Position numbers and translations under genes: made by a program. Shown here in pieces: positions 7,953-16,188 of a stretch of 64,000 nt of DNA (positions are counted from its first letter, which is position 1; the number at the start of each line of letters is the position of its first letter). The notes under the pieces are model-generated. The model saw nothing but the letters and a program-made list of their open reading frames with translations. It was not told the origin of the DNA and made no database searches. This stretch comes from DATJOJ01 sp035507035 (GTDB lineage Bacteria; Acidobacteriota; Terriglobia; Terriglobales; Acidobacteriaceae), in NCBI GenBank assembly GCA_035507035.1, contig DATJOJ010000061.1, positions 1 to 64,000 on the forward strand, given 5' to 3'.

Positions 7953-8735
7953 ATGGCCACAGAATTACTCACCGAGAGAGAACTCGCTGTTTTAAAACCA
8001 CTCCAGGGCAAGGTTGCCCTGGTAACCGGTGCTGCACGGGGCATCGGGCGTGCGATCGCCATCGAGTTAGCCAATCGTGGCGCGGCGGTCGCGATCAACT
8101 TTCGTTCCAGCTTGAGTGACGCGGAAACGCTGCGCGAGCAGCTGCGGGAAGCGGGAGCGCAAGCCACCATCTATCAGGCCGATGTGTCTCATGGCGAGGA
8201 CGCCCGGCGGTTGGTGCATGATGTCGTTGATTTTTACAAGCACCTCGACATCCTGGTGAACAATGCCGCTATCAATCGCGACAAATGCGTCAAGAAGATG
8301 TCGGATGCCGACTGGATGGACGTGATCCACAACAATCTCGACAGCGCTTTCTATACCATCAGTGCGGTGCTGCCGGGCATGATCGAGCGAAAGTATGGTC
8401 GGATTGTCAACATCAGCTCCATGACCGGACAAACTCCCAACTTCGGCCAGGCAAACTATGCTGCTGCCAAGGCCGGCATGATGGGATTCACTAAAGTCGT
8501 GGCTCTCGAGATGGCACGCTATAACGTCACCTGCAACGTGGTTTCACCGGGCTACACCGACACCGATATGTTGAGAACCATTCCTACGGAGATTCTGGAA
8601 TCCGTAAAGACCAGAATTCCGGCAGGTCGGTTGGCGCGGCCTGAGGAGATCGCCAAAGCGGTCGCATTCCTCGTCACCGATGGTGACTACATCACAGGTC
8701 AGCAGATCGCGGTGAATGGAGGGATGTACATGTAG
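7953..8735 (+). CDS. phaB: Acetoacetyl-CoA reductase-type short-chain dehydrogenase
   Basis: A 260-aa SDR that would reduce acetoacetyl-CoA to (R)-3-hydroxybutyryl-CoA with NAD(P)H. The cofactor loop is TGAARGIG (25-32), then LVNNAAINRD, the Ser of NISS (about 155), and the catalytic Tyr169-x3-Lys173 in NYAAAKAGM. The C-terminus has YITGQQIAVNGGMYM as in PhaB/FabG. It has an N-terminal extension of about 18 residues compared with usual PhaB. AGGAGG lies before ATG 7953. Its position directly after phaA favours PhaB over FabG, but sequence alone does not separate the two. Confidence 0.88.
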   Translation: MATELLTERELAVLKPLQGKVALVTGAARGIGRAIAIELANRGAAVAINFRSSLSDAETLREQLREAGAQATIYQADVSHGEDARRLVHDVVDFYKHLDILVNNAAINRDKCVKKMSDADWMDVIHNNLDSAFYTISAVLPGMIERKYGRIVNISSMTGQTPNFGQANYAAAKAGMMGFTKVVALEMARYNVTCNVVSPGYTDTDMLRTIPTEILESVKTRIPAGRLARPEEIAKAVAFLVTDGDYITGQQIAVNGGMYM

Positions 8736-8753
8736 GAAGTATGCGAGCCAAAT

Positions 8754-8787
8754 AGGGCCGCGGAAACAACCCTCGGCCCTGTGTTTC
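8754..8787 (+). terminator. Probable terminator of phaAB
   Basis: AGGGCCG (8754-8760) pairs with CGGCCCT (8774-8780) over a 13-base loop, followed by a T-rich tail GTGTTTCTT. It lies 18 bases after the phaB stop. It is placed between phaB and the convergent repeat-protein gene and may serve both. Confidence 0.5.
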
Positions 8788-8811
8788 TTAGCTGACCATG
8801 TGTCTATCCGT

Positions 8812-10050
8812 TTACGGCGCAATCTCGAAGACGACCCCTTCGCCGTAAGGACCGCCCCGACTGGCGGTCCCGTATAGATGTGCGGAGCCGTCTGAAACAA
8901 GTCCTGCTTTCGGCTCTTCGCCGTCGGCACAGTTGGGCTGAGAACAAAAACTGTACAAGGCAGTAATCTCTTTTCCATGGGCCTTGTAAACCGTTCCAAC
9001 CTGTTGCTCTCCACCTTCCGAGGCTGTGCCGTATAAGGTGCTACCCTGGCCGTCGATTAAAACGGGCGCCACTGGAAACGCACCATTCGTAATCGAGAAC
9101 GGCAAGGCCGAGTAATTCCACCCCTGAGCGTTCTGCGCCATACGAAATAGAGATCCGCCGGTCTCCCCGAAAGCAGCAGTGCCATATAGGTTGCCCGATT
9201 GATCAAACGCCACTGATGCAACGGGACTTGAGCCCAGCGCGGATCCGAATGAATGAAGGACGCTTTCCGTCCACTGTCCGTTAGAGCCTAATGAAAACTC
9301 CGAGACAGTCCCACCATTGAATCCTCCACCGAACTCTGTTGTGAGATAAATGTTCCCCGCTTCGTCGAGCGTAACACCTGCTTTGGGCTGGCCTCCGCTC
9401 GGACATCCTTCGTCACTCTTGGGGCAGAAATTGTAAAGAATGGCTTCCTGCCAAGTACCATCGCCGACCGGGGTGAGTTCGAAAAGCGTGCCCGCCCCGT
9501 ACTTACCACTGCCACATTGAGACGTGGTGCCATATAGATTCCCAGACGGATCGAATGCCAAGGTGCTCATCGGGTAGCACCCATCCCCAGAAGAGCTACC
9601 CCGGAATGCGTACAACACTTTCTCTGTCCATGCGTCACCTGGGATATTCGGTGGCGAAAGCTCAAAAACTGTCCCGAAGCAGCATCCTTGAACCAGTCCT
9701 CCTTGTAAGGTAGTCCCGTAGAGATTCCCAGAGTGATCGAAAATCAAACCCGCTGAAGGAAATGCACCGTCCGTACAGCCCGGCTGTGAACAGAATGTGT
9801 AGAGAATAGTTTCTCTCCAATGGCCACCGGACGAGGGACTCAACTCAAATAGCGTGCCGCCACCATTGTTCCCGGTTCCATTCGTAGTGCCGTACAGATT
9901 CCCGGCGTTGTCAAAAACTAGCTGCCCAAATGGATTCGCTCCGTCTTGTGGACCTTTGGAGCCAAAAGCGTGCAGGACCTTATACCGAGATTGCCCAAGC
10001 GCAGCTGCTGGAACGAGTAGCATTATGCACAGATAGCGGGCAAGAAGCAT
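8812..10050 (-). CDS. Exported choice-of-anchor tandem-repeat protein
   Basis: A 412-aa secreted protein. The signal peptide is MLLARYLCIMLLVPAAALGQ. The mature part has seven copies of a roughly 55-residue unit centred on D-x-x-GNLYGTT-x-x-GG followed by GTLFELSP (for example DNAGNLYGTT, DHSGNLYGTT, DPSGNLYGTT, DEAGNIYLTT, DQSGNLYGTA). These are Gloeo_Verruco-type repeats that should fold into a beta-propeller-like structure. Function is unknown. ATG 10050 follows GAGGTGACC; the frame stays open to 10170. It runs opposite to phaB and separates the two halves of the PHA locus. A broken relative lies near 2.4 kb. Confidence 0.85.
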   Translation of the reverse strand: MLLARYLCIMLLVPAAALGQSRYKVLHAFGSKGPQDGANPFGQLVFDNAGNLYGTTNGTGNNGGGTLFELSPSSGGHWRETILYTFCSQPGCTDGAFPSAGLIFDHSGNLYGTTLQGGLVQGCCFGTVFELSPPNIPGDAWTEKVLYAFRGSSSGDGCYPMSTLAFDPSGNLYGTTSQCGSGKYGAGTLFELTPVGDGTWQEAILYNFCPKSDEGCPSGGQPKAGVTLDEAGNIYLTTEFGGGFNGGTVSEFSLGSNGQWTESVLHSFGSALGSSPVASVAFDQSGNLYGTAAFGETGGSLFRMAQNAQGWNYSALPFSITNGAFPVAPVLIDGQGSTLYGTASEGGEQQVGTVYKAHGKEITALYSFCSQPNCADGEEPKAGLVSDGSAHLYGTASRGGPYGEGVVFEIAP

Positions 10051-10209
10051 GGTCACCTCACAGGCCGCGGCAACCAGTATACGCGAGAGCATAAACGCGT
10101 CAATAGGGCCAATCTTCTCAATCTCAGGCCCCCTGCAAAAAGTTAAAGTCCAATGCAGCTGCCTCCGCATCTTCCCTTGTTACTCATTTTTCGGGCGCCA
10201 AGGGCTTCA

Positions 10210-10905
10210 ATGAAAACTCTGGGAATGATAGCGGGTCTCGGACCGGAATCAACTATCGATTACTATCGCTTGATCATTGCCAGCTATCGCGAGCGCACTC
10301 GTGATGACAGTTACCCTCCGATGATCATCAACAGCCTTGACCTCCAAAAGATCATTCGTTTGATGGAAGCCCAAGACTATTCGACTGTGGCCGAGTTTAT
10401 GGTCGCCGAGATAGAAAAACTGGCGGCTGCCGGAGCCGACTTCGGCCTCATCTCTTCGAATACGCCGCACATCGTCTTCGACGAAATTGGTTCGCGCGCC
10501 GCGATTCCTCTAATCAGCATCGTCGAAGCCACTTGCGAATACGCCAGCACCCAGGGATTGACCAAGCTTGGGCTGTTCGGTTCGGGCTTCACCATGAAGG
10601 CGTCTTTCTATCCGGAGATTTTCGCGAGGAAGGGCATGGCCGTCATCGTGCCCGAGCCAGGTGAGCAAACATTCATTCATCAGAAGTATATGGATGAACT
10701 GGTCAAGGGAGCATTCTTGCCCGAAACCCGCGCCGAGTTGATGAAAATTGTGGAGCGCATGAAGAAAGAGCACGGCATCCAGGGACTGATCCTCGGCGGT
10801 ACAGAGCTACCCTTGCTTCTGCGCGAGGCGACGGGCTGCGGAATTCCATTTCTCGACACCGCCCGCATTCATGTAAATGCTGCAGTGCAAGAAATGCTTT
10901 TGTAG
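10210..10905 (+). CDS. Aspartate/glutamate racemase-family protein lacking both catalytic cysteines
   Basis: A 231-aa protein beginning MKTLGMIAGLGPESTIDYY, typical of the Asp/Glu racemase superfamily. In active racemases two cysteines sit in C-N-T and G-C-T-E motifs. Here the first motif is ISSNTPH (Ser83) and the second LGGTELPLL (Gly197), so neither thiol is present. The overall length and the repeated half-domain layout are normal. Either it uses another chemistry or it is not a racemase. ATG 10210 lacks a strong ribosome site. panE follows 10 bases downstream on the same strand. Confidence 0.8.
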   Translation: MKTLGMIAGLGPESTIDYYRLIIASYRERTRDDSYPPMIINSLDLQKIIRLMEAQDYSTVAEFMVAEIEKLAAAGADFGLISSNTPHIVFDEIGSRAAIPLISIVEATCEYASTQGLTKLGLFGSGFTMKASFYPEIFARKGMAVIVPEPGEQTFIHQKYMDELVKGAFLPETRAELMKIVERMKKEHGIQGLILGGTELPLLLREATGCGIPFLDTARIHVNAAVQEMLL

Positions 10906-10915
10906 GCACAACCGA

Positions 10916-11857
10916 ATGACAAATCCTAGATTTGCAGTTTATGGAGCAGGGGGTGTCGGCGGGTACTTCGCCGCAGTGCTCGCTCGCGCCGGTCATTGGC
11001 TTGGCTTGATCGCGCGCGGACGCCAGCTCGATGCCATCCGGGAGAGCGGATTGCGAGTCGAGAGTCCGAAGGGAAACTTTGATGTGCGACCGGCAAAAGT
11101 GACCGACCAGCCGGCGGACATCGGTCCGGTAGACAGCGTAATCCTGGCAGTCAAAGCCTGGCAAGTTCCGGAGGCGGTCCAAGCCATGCGCCCGTTGCTC
11201 GGCTCAGGAACAAAAGTTCTTCCACTTCAGAATGGCGTTGAGGCATCCGATCAGTTGGAGAGAACCCTTGGCCGCGAGCATGTTCTGCTCGGCCTTTGCC
11301 GGATTATTAGTTCGGTCTCAGCGCCAGGCTGTATTCGGCATGGCGGCCTTGATCCGCAGGTCGCACTCGGCGAGGTTGACGCAGGTCCCTTGTCCCCCAA
11401 CGCTGCAGTGCTGGTAGAAGCCCTGAGATCCGCAGGGGCCAAGGTCGAAACGCCAGCCGACATGCGTGCAGCTTTGTGGGAGAAATTACTCTTCATCGCT
11501 GCTGTGAGTGGAGTCGGCGCAGTTGCTCGCGCCAATATAGGCGAGATTCGCAACTGTGAGCCGACTCGTCAACTTCTGCAACAGGTGATGACAGAGGTGC
11601 AAACCGTTGCGGCCAGCCGCGGCGTTCGCCTCGCGGCCGATATTGTCGAGCGAACGCGCGCCTTCGTCGAAACGATTCCCGCCTCCGGCACTGCCTCGAT
11701 GCAGCGCGACATCGCCGATGGCAAGCCTTCGGAGTTGGAATCTATCATTGGGGTAGTCGGGCGCTTCGGCAGGGAAGCAGCGGTTGCTACTCCGGCGATA
11801 GATTATATCTACGCGAGCTTGTTGCCGCAGGAGCGGAGGGCTCGCGGAACCCATTGA
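10916..11857 (+). CDS. panE: 2-dehydropantoate 2-reductase (ketopantoate reductase) family
   Basis: A 313-aa enzyme expected to reduce ketopantoate to pantoate with NADPH on the route to pantothenate and CoA. The Rossmann loop is VYGAGGVGGYFA at residues 8-19. LPLQNGVEA and the catalytic-helix Lys in LWEKLLF follow, and the C-terminal domain has SMQRDIADGKPSELE, the usual substrate-binding block. A second family function, such as an alpha-keto-acid reductase of other specificity, is possible. It sits 10 bases after the racemase-like gene and is probably co-transcribed with it. Confidence 0.85.
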   Translation: MTNPRFAVYGAGGVGGYFAAVLARAGHWLGLIARGRQLDAIRESGLRVESPKGNFDVRPAKVTDQPADIGPVDSVILAVKAWQVPEAVQAMRPLLGSGTKVLPLQNGVEASDQLERTLGREHVLLGLCRIISSVSAPGCIRHGGLDPQVALGEVDAGPLSPNAAVLVEALRSAGAKVETPADMRAALWEKLLFIAAVSGVGAVARANIGEIRNCEPTRQLLQQVMTEVQTVAASRGVRLAADIVERTRAFVETIPASGTASMQRDIADGKPSELESIIGVVGRFGREAAVATPAIDYIYASLLPQERRARGTH

Positions 11858-11903
11858 GCGTTTATTAAGAAAATACCGTGTATCCCCTGATCCATTCGTG
11901 CGC

Positions 11904-11963
11904 TTGTTTTGCAGATCAGTTTGTGTTGTAATGCGGTGCAGCAAGTAATCGCTGCACTGCACA
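11904..11963 (+). promoter_or_regulatory. Promoter with a PhaR-like operator in front of the internal SDR gene
   Basis: TTGTTT (11904-11909) and TGTAAT (11927-11932), 17 bases apart, form a possible sigma-70 promoter. Overlapping and following it is an inverted repeat, TGCGGTGCAGC (11932-11942) and GCTGCACTGCA (11951-11961), matching at 10 of 11 positions around an 8-base spacer. The left arm with its flank (GGTGCAGCAA) closely matches TTGCAGTGCAGCAA at the phasin promoter (13831-13844). TGC-rich palindromes of this kind are the known binding type of PhaR repressors. Binding itself is inferred. Confidence 0.6.
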
Positions 11964-11977
11964 ATGGAGTAATGTGT

Positions 11978-12844
11978 ATGAGTACAGCAACCTTCGAGGT
12001 TGATCTCACCCAAGTTCCTTTCACCCTAAAAGGTAAGACTGCTCTCGTCACCGGTTCGGGCCGCGGCATCGGCCGCGCCATCGCCAACAAACTCGGCGGT
12101 TGTGGCGCCGACGTCATGGTCAACGATCTGGACGAGGCAGCGCTGCACGAGACGGAAGCCGGCCTGCGCGGAGCAGGGTGCCACGCCGAGCATGTTGTTG
12201 GTGACCTCACGGATCCCGCTTTTCCTGACAAGCTAGTCAACGCGACGGTAGAAGCGTTTGGCGCCGTCGACATCATTGTCAATAATGCCGGATACAGCTG
12301 GGACACAGTGATTCAAAAGACGAGCGATGAGCAGTTTCAATCAATGCTCGATATCCACTTGGTCGTGCCGTTTCGAATTTTGCGTGCTGCCTCCCACTAC
12401 ATCCGCGACGCTGCCAAGAAAGAGATCGCGGCCGGCAAGAGGGTAATGCGCAAGGTCGTGAATATCACTTCGATTGCAGGCACCGAAGGCAACGCCGGTC
12501 AGGCAGGCTACTCGTCCGGGAAGGCCGGCATCATCGGTTTGACCAAGACGATGGCGAAGGAATGGGGCCGTTATAACGTCAACGTCAACGCGGTCGGATT
12601 TGGTCTGATCGAGACGCGACTGGTTCAGCCTCTTACCGGCGAAGGCGCGAAGATCGAGATGCACGGCCACGAGATCCGCATTGGGGTGCAGCAGAGCTTG
12701 CTCGATTCCGCAAAGGCATCATGTCCCCTGGGCAGGCTGGGAACTCCAGACGAGGCCGCAAGTGCAGTGCTTTTCTTCTGCTCCCCGCTCTCTGACTATG
12801 TCACCGGAGAAGTTCTGATCTGCGGAGGCGGGTACCACTTTTGA
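11978..12844 (+). CDS. Short-chain dehydrogenase/reductase within the PHA locus
   Basis: A 288-aa SDR. Cofactor loop TGSGRGIG near residue 31, IIVNNAGYSWD, catalytic Tyr-x3-Lys in YSSGKAGIIG, and the family C-terminus YVTGEVLICGGGYHF. It is longer than PhaB because of insertions around residues 130-145 and 215-240. ATG 11978 is chosen because GGAG stands 8 bases upstream; ATG 11972 is the alternative. The shared operator-like sequence suggests control by PhaR and therefore a role in 3-hydroxyacyl-CoA supply or recovery, but the substrate cannot be read from the sequence. Confidence 0.85.
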   Translation: MSTATFEVDLTQVPFTLKGKTALVTGSGRGIGRAIANKLGGCGADVMVNDLDEAALHETEAGLRGAGCHAEHVVGDLTDPAFPDKLVNATVEAFGAVDIIVNNAGYSWDTVIQKTSDEQFQSMLDIHLVVPFRILRAASHYIRDAAKKEIAAGKRVMRKVVNITSIAGTEGNAGQAGYSSGKAGIIGLTKTMAKEWGRYNVNVNAVGFGLIETRLVQPLTGEGAKIEMHGHEIRIGVQQSLLDSAKASCPLGRLGTPDEAASAVLFFCSPLSDYVTGEVLICGGGYHF

Positions 12845-12859
12845 TAGGTGGAAAAGCCC

Positions 12860-13048
12860 TTATGTCTTTACCATGAGCGGCCGCTTTCTTCCGATCGGGC
12901 GATCTTTAGCTGCCTCCTCGACCATCCGCCGCAGTTCCAGCAAGTGTTCGACGCTGTGCTCGTGGCCGTTATCGTAGGAGGCAAGAAGCGGCCGGGCCTT
13001 CGTTTCAGGTTCCCGGACTGCTGGCGAAATCACGGTATCGGTTGCCAT
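12860..13048 (-). CDS. Small hypothetical protein downstream of phaR
   Basis: A 62-aa polar protein starting MATDTVISPAVREPETKAR, with a helical Glu/Arg-rich part HSVEHLLELRRMVEEAAKDR. AAGGGGAAA precedes ATG 13048. It lies 166 bases after phaR on the same strand and could be on the same transcript. No family recognised. Confidence 0.5.
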   Translation of the reverse strand: MATDTVISPAVREPETKARPLLASYDNGHEHSVEHLLELRRMVEEAAKDRPIGRKRPLMVKT

Positions 13049-13214
13049 CTGAGTTTCCCCTTTTCGCGAACCGGATCGCCCTGCCTGCACCCGTGGGAGA
13101 ACAGCAGGCGATGGAGACCTCTGGAAGCATGATCAGCTTAATTGAAAGATGGGCGTCGAGGATGTGCCGCGTGTCACCCATTTGTGTGATTAGGCAAAAA
13201 TGGTTTGCTCCAGC

Positions 13215-13784
13215 TCAACTCTTCTGTTGCCTTGTGGATTGGTGTTTAGTCGGTTTTTTTCGGCTTTTTAGCTTTGAGACCATCCCTTCGAGTTCTTCCA
13301 ACCGCTGACGCAACTCCTCCACTTCAAGACCTTCGCGCTTAGTCGCCGTAGGAAACTCTGCCTCCGGAGAAGGCTCTTCGGGCGGAGGAGCTTCCGACCG
13401 GACCGGCGTGGACAACGGCCGCATGAAGTCGAACGGATTTAATGCCGGCGACATGGCCCGAAATGCGCCCTGATACATCTCTACGAGCGCGCGCATATAT
13501 TTCAGTGTGTTTTCCTGCGTAGCTCTGCCCGAAGCCACAACCATCTGTCGCAGCACATCGAGCGGGAAAGAGGACTCCGGTCCCTTGGCGTGCTCGACGA
13601 TAATTTGTGTCAGAACCAGCCGCGTCAAATCTTCGCCGCTCGACGCATCTAGAACCTTGACGTCATATCCTTCCTGCACCATGTGGGCGACTTCATCCAA
13701 ATTGACGTAACGGCTGTCGGCCGTGTTATAGAGGCGCCGGTTTTCATACTTTTTAATGATGACGGTCTTGGGCGAATCTTTCAT
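13215..13784 (-). CDS. phaR: PHA synthesis transcriptional regulator PhaR
   Basis: A 189-aa regulator. Residues 8-65 form the PHB/PHA accumulation regulator DNA-binding domain: IIKKYENRRLYNTADSRYVNLDEV and GYDVKVLDASSGEDLTR. The second conserved block (about 65-115: PLDVLRQMVVASGRATQ, then KYMRALVEMYQGAFRAM) matches the PHB_acc region that senses polymer or oligomer. A Pro/Glu linker leads to a C-terminal coiled coil (VEELRQRLEELEGMVSKLKSRK). PhaR represses phasin genes until PHA is made. It is divergent from the phasin gene across a 102-base shared promoter region, which fits that role and possible self-control. Confidence 0.93.
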   Translation of the reverse strand: MKDSPKTVIIKKYENRRLYNTADSRYVNLDEVAHMVQEGYDVKVLDASSGEDLTRLVLTQIIVEHAKGPESSFPLDVLRQMVVASGRATQENTLKYMRALVEMYQGAFRAMSPALNPFDFMRPLSTPVRSEAPPPEEPSPEAEFPTATKREGLEVEELRQRLEELEGMVSKLKSRKKPTKHQSTRQQKS

Positions 13785-13797
13785 GGCAATTTAGTGC

Positions 13798-13844
13798 TTG
13801 ACACAGTTGTGCTGCAGGGTCATACTTATGTTGCAGTGCAGCAA
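13798..13844 (+). promoter_or_regulatory. Phasin promoter with PhaR-type operator
   Basis: TTGACA (13798-13803), a 17-base spacer and CATACT (13821-13826) form a near-consensus sigma-70 promoter pointing at the phasin gene. CTGCAG (13812-13817) lies in the spacer. TTGCAGTGCAGCAA (13831-13844) covers the expected transcription start. A repressor bound there would block initiation. The same motif occurs before the SDR at 11.9 kb. Confidence 0.75.
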
Positions 13845-13886
13845 CACGCGCAGCATTAATAAATCGGTATCAGAAAGGAGCAGAAC

Positions 13887-14459
13887 ATGCGACCCACCCC
13901 AAAGTCAACTAAAACTACGGAGAAGACGGATATTACCGAGACCTTTCTGCCCATGTATACAAAGAGCGTAGAACGTCTCGCAGAACTGCAGAAAAAAACT
14001 CTCGAATTCACCGCCCAGCAAAACAACGAGTGGATGGAAGCCTGGAAAAAGGCGACCCGCTTTGCCCCAGAGAATCCGGGAACGTTCATGTTCGAGTTGG
14101 CCGGGCAGATGTTCGACCGTTTCCTGGAGACCCAGAGGGGCGTGATTAATATGGCAGTTGAGCAGAGCCATTCCGCAGCCGGTGTCGCCAAAGACCGCGG
14201 CAAGTCCATGGGCAAAGCTGCTGAGGGCATTACTGGGCTCTTCCAGCAGGCGATGGAACAGTCCGTTGCGGCGCAAAAGAAGGCGCTCGACTTTTTCGCA
14301 GAACAGCAGAAAATGGCTTATGAAACCGCAAAGAAGCAGTTTCGGTTTGCCGGGAATCCCGCCACGGAAGCATTTCAGAGCGGTTTGGACGCGCTGATCG
14401 AGACCCAGAAAGCCATGTTGGATATGGCTTCGAAGCCGCTGCACATGCCGGTGTTGTAA
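13887..14459 (+). CDS. Phasin-family PHA granule protein
   Basis: A 190-aa almost entirely helical protein with repeated Gln/Lys/Ala amphipathic segments: YTKSVERLAELQKKTLEF, QQAMEQSVAAQKKALDFF and ALIETQKAMLDMASK. Phasins coat PHA granules and control their size. Assignment rests on composition, helix pattern and context: divergent from phaR, upstream of phaE and phaC. AAAGGAG precedes ATG 13887. Spacing to phaE is 146 bases with no obvious terminator, so one transcript phasin-phaE-phaC is likely. Confidence 0.82.
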   Translation: MRPTPKSTKTTEKTDITETFLPMYTKSVERLAELQKKTLEFTAQQNNEWMEAWKKATRFAPENPGTFMFELAGQMFDRFLETQRGVINMAVEQSHSAAGVAKDRGKSMGKAAEGITGLFQQAMEQSVAAQKKALDFFAEQQKMAYETAKKQFRFAGNPATEAFQSGLDALIETQKAMLDMASKPLHMPVL

Positions 14460-14605
14460 GCGCACACGGCAATGTGTCGGCTGATACAGCCGGGCGGATC
14501 ACCGAACGGCTAACTTTGTAGACGTCTGGAACTCACGATATTTGAGCGGGGAGTTCCCAGGGTCTTTTCCCGCCTCTCCGCTGAATTTCCTGGAAGGAGT
14601 GCGCA

Positions 14606-15022
14606 ATGCCTGAACAACAAGCACCGAATGGCAAGCCGTTTGATCCCGTGGAATCTTTCCGCGAAGTGCGGGACAACTATCTCGATTCCTGGGCCAAGGT
14701 GATGATCGACGTGGTGAATACCGACGCCTACGCTCGCGCCACCGGCAGCATGCTCGAAACCGCCCTTTCGATGTCGGCGCCATTCCGCACCGCGGTCGAG
14801 AAGGCGATGTTGCAAACTCTGCAGCAACTGAGCATGCCATCGCGTAACGATTTTGTCAGCCTCGCGCAACGCGTCAGCAACGTGGAGCTGAAACTCGACG
14901 ATGTGGATGCCAAGCTGGACCGAATCGAGAAACTTCTGACCAAGGGGCCAGCCGCGCAGCGTACGCGACCGGCAACTCGCGCTCGCAGGCCGCCAGCGAG
15001 AGCGGAGGAAAGAAAGGGGTGA
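14606..15022 (+). CDS. phaE: PhaE-like subunit of class III PHA synthase (short form)
   Basis: A 138-aa protein. Residues 70-115 carry the PhaE C-terminal signature: LQQLSMPSRNDFVSLAQR followed by a coiled coil VSNVELKLDDVDAKLDRI. The tail is Arg/Ala/Pro-rich and basic (RTRPATRARRPPARAEERK). PhaE pairs with PhaC to make active class III synthase. Typical bacterial PhaE is about 350 aa and haloarchaeal PhaE about 180 aa, so this is unusually short. GGAAGGAG precedes the start. phaC follows after 6 bases. Confidence 0.85.
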   Translation: MPEQQAPNGKPFDPVESFREVRDNYLDSWAKVMIDVVNTDAYARATGSMLETALSMSAPFRTAVEKAMLQTLQQLSMPSRNDFVSLAQRVSNVELKLDDVDAKLDRIEKLLTKGPAAQRTRPATRARRPPARAEERKG

Positions 15023-15028
15023 GATGTC

Positions 15029-16093
15029 ATGGCAGACGTATGCGCAGTCCCCGAACAACTCACCGGCGTGGAAGAAAAGCTGCTGACCTTTACCAAGGTC
15101 GTTAACGAAAAAATCAAGATCGACCAAACGCCGAGAGAAGTCATCTGGACGCTGAACAAAACGCGGTTGATCCGGTATCAGCCGGTTTTGCCCGCGAGCC
15201 AGCGGCACAAGGTGCCGCTCTTGCTTGTGTTCGCGTTGATGAACCGGCCCTCCATCCTCGATCTTCGCCCCGAGAACAGCTACGTGCACTACATGCTGCA
15301 TCAGGGCTACGATCTCTATCTGCTCGACTGGGGCATTCCGGGACCCGAAGACAAAGACCTCAAGTTCGATGACTATGTGCTCGACTATCTGACCCGCGCG
15401 ATACGCAAGCTGAAGTCATTCGCCGGCGTGGAAGAGTTCAGCATGTTGGGGTGGTGCATCGGCGCGATCCTTTCAACCTGTTATGCCGCCCTCCGTCCCG
15501 ACGATGGTCTGCGGAACCTCATTCTGCTGACGGCGCCGCTGGATTATTCCAATCCCGACATGACCTTTGCCAAGTGGATCAAGGAGCCAAACTTCAACGT
15601 GGATTTGGTTCTGGAGACCTTTGGCAACATGCCAGGACAGATGATGGATGCAGGGGCGAGGATCCTGAAGCCAGTGGAAAATTACCTCGGCAATTATCTG
15701 CGGCTTTGGGACAACCTGGACAAGCCAGCCGCGGTGCAAGCCTGGCAGGCCATGAACACGTGGGTGAATGACAACATTCCCATGGCGGGAGGAGCCTTCC
15801 GGCAGCTTGTCACCGATCTCTACCGGAATGACCGCTTGATCAAAGCAGAATGGCATTTACGCGGCGAGCGGGTTGATCCGGCGAACATCAAAGCCAATCT
15901 TTTGACCGTCATTGCGGAAGCGGACCACATCACTCCGCCATGCATGTCGAAGACCATCATTGACCGCGTTGGCAGCAAAGACAAGACCTTGCATTACATT
16001 CATGGCGGACACATCGGAATCATGGTGGGAAGCTCCGCTAATCGCGTGACTTGGCCATACATGAATGATTGGCTGGCCGCGCGTTCAGAATGA
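15029..16093 (+). CDS. phaC: Class III poly(R)-hydroxyalkanoate synthase catalytic subunit
   Basis: A 354-aa alpha/beta-hydrolase that polymerises (R)-3-hydroxyacyl-CoA. The lipase-like box is GWCIGA with nucleophile Cys143. The other triad members are Asp299 (IAEADHITPP) and His328 (HGGHIGIMVG), matching Cys149/Asp302/His331 of the Allochromatium enzyme. YLLDWGIPGPED is a further PhaC signature. The length of about 355 residues and the adjacent phaE make it class III. AAAGGGG precedes ATG 15029. A strong hairpin terminator follows the stop. Confidence 0.95.
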   Translation: MADVCAVPEQLTGVEEKLLTFTKVVNEKIKIDQTPREVIWTLNKTRLIRYQPVLPASQRHKVPLLLVFALMNRPSILDLRPENSYVHYMLHQGYDLYLLDWGIPGPEDKDLKFDDYVLDYLTRAIRKLKSFAGVEEFSMLGWCIGAILSTCYAALRPDDGLRNLILLTAPLDYSNPDMTFAKWIKEPNFNVDLVLETFGNMPGQMMDAGARILKPVENYLGNYLRLWDNLDKPAAVQAWQAMNTWVNDNIPMAGGAFRQLVTDLYRNDRLIKAEWHLRGERVDPANIKANLLTVIAEADHITPPCMSKTIIDRVGSKDKTLHYIHGGHIGIMVGSSANRVTWPYMNDWLAARSE

Positions 16094-16127
16094 TGCGGGC
16101 AAAGAATGTGGCGTGATGCCTGCAGCC

Positions 16128-16157
16128 GCCCCGCAGCGAACCAGCTGCGGGGCTTTT
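16128..16157 (+). terminator. Rho-independent terminator after phaC
   Basis: GCCCCGCAG (16128-16136) and CTGCGGGGC (16145-16153) form a perfect 9-pair stem with an 8-base loop, followed by TTTT. It closes the phasin-phaE-phaC unit. Confidence 0.85.
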
Positions 16158-16188
16158 AACTTCTCGAGCCGGGCGGCTGCTAAGGAGA

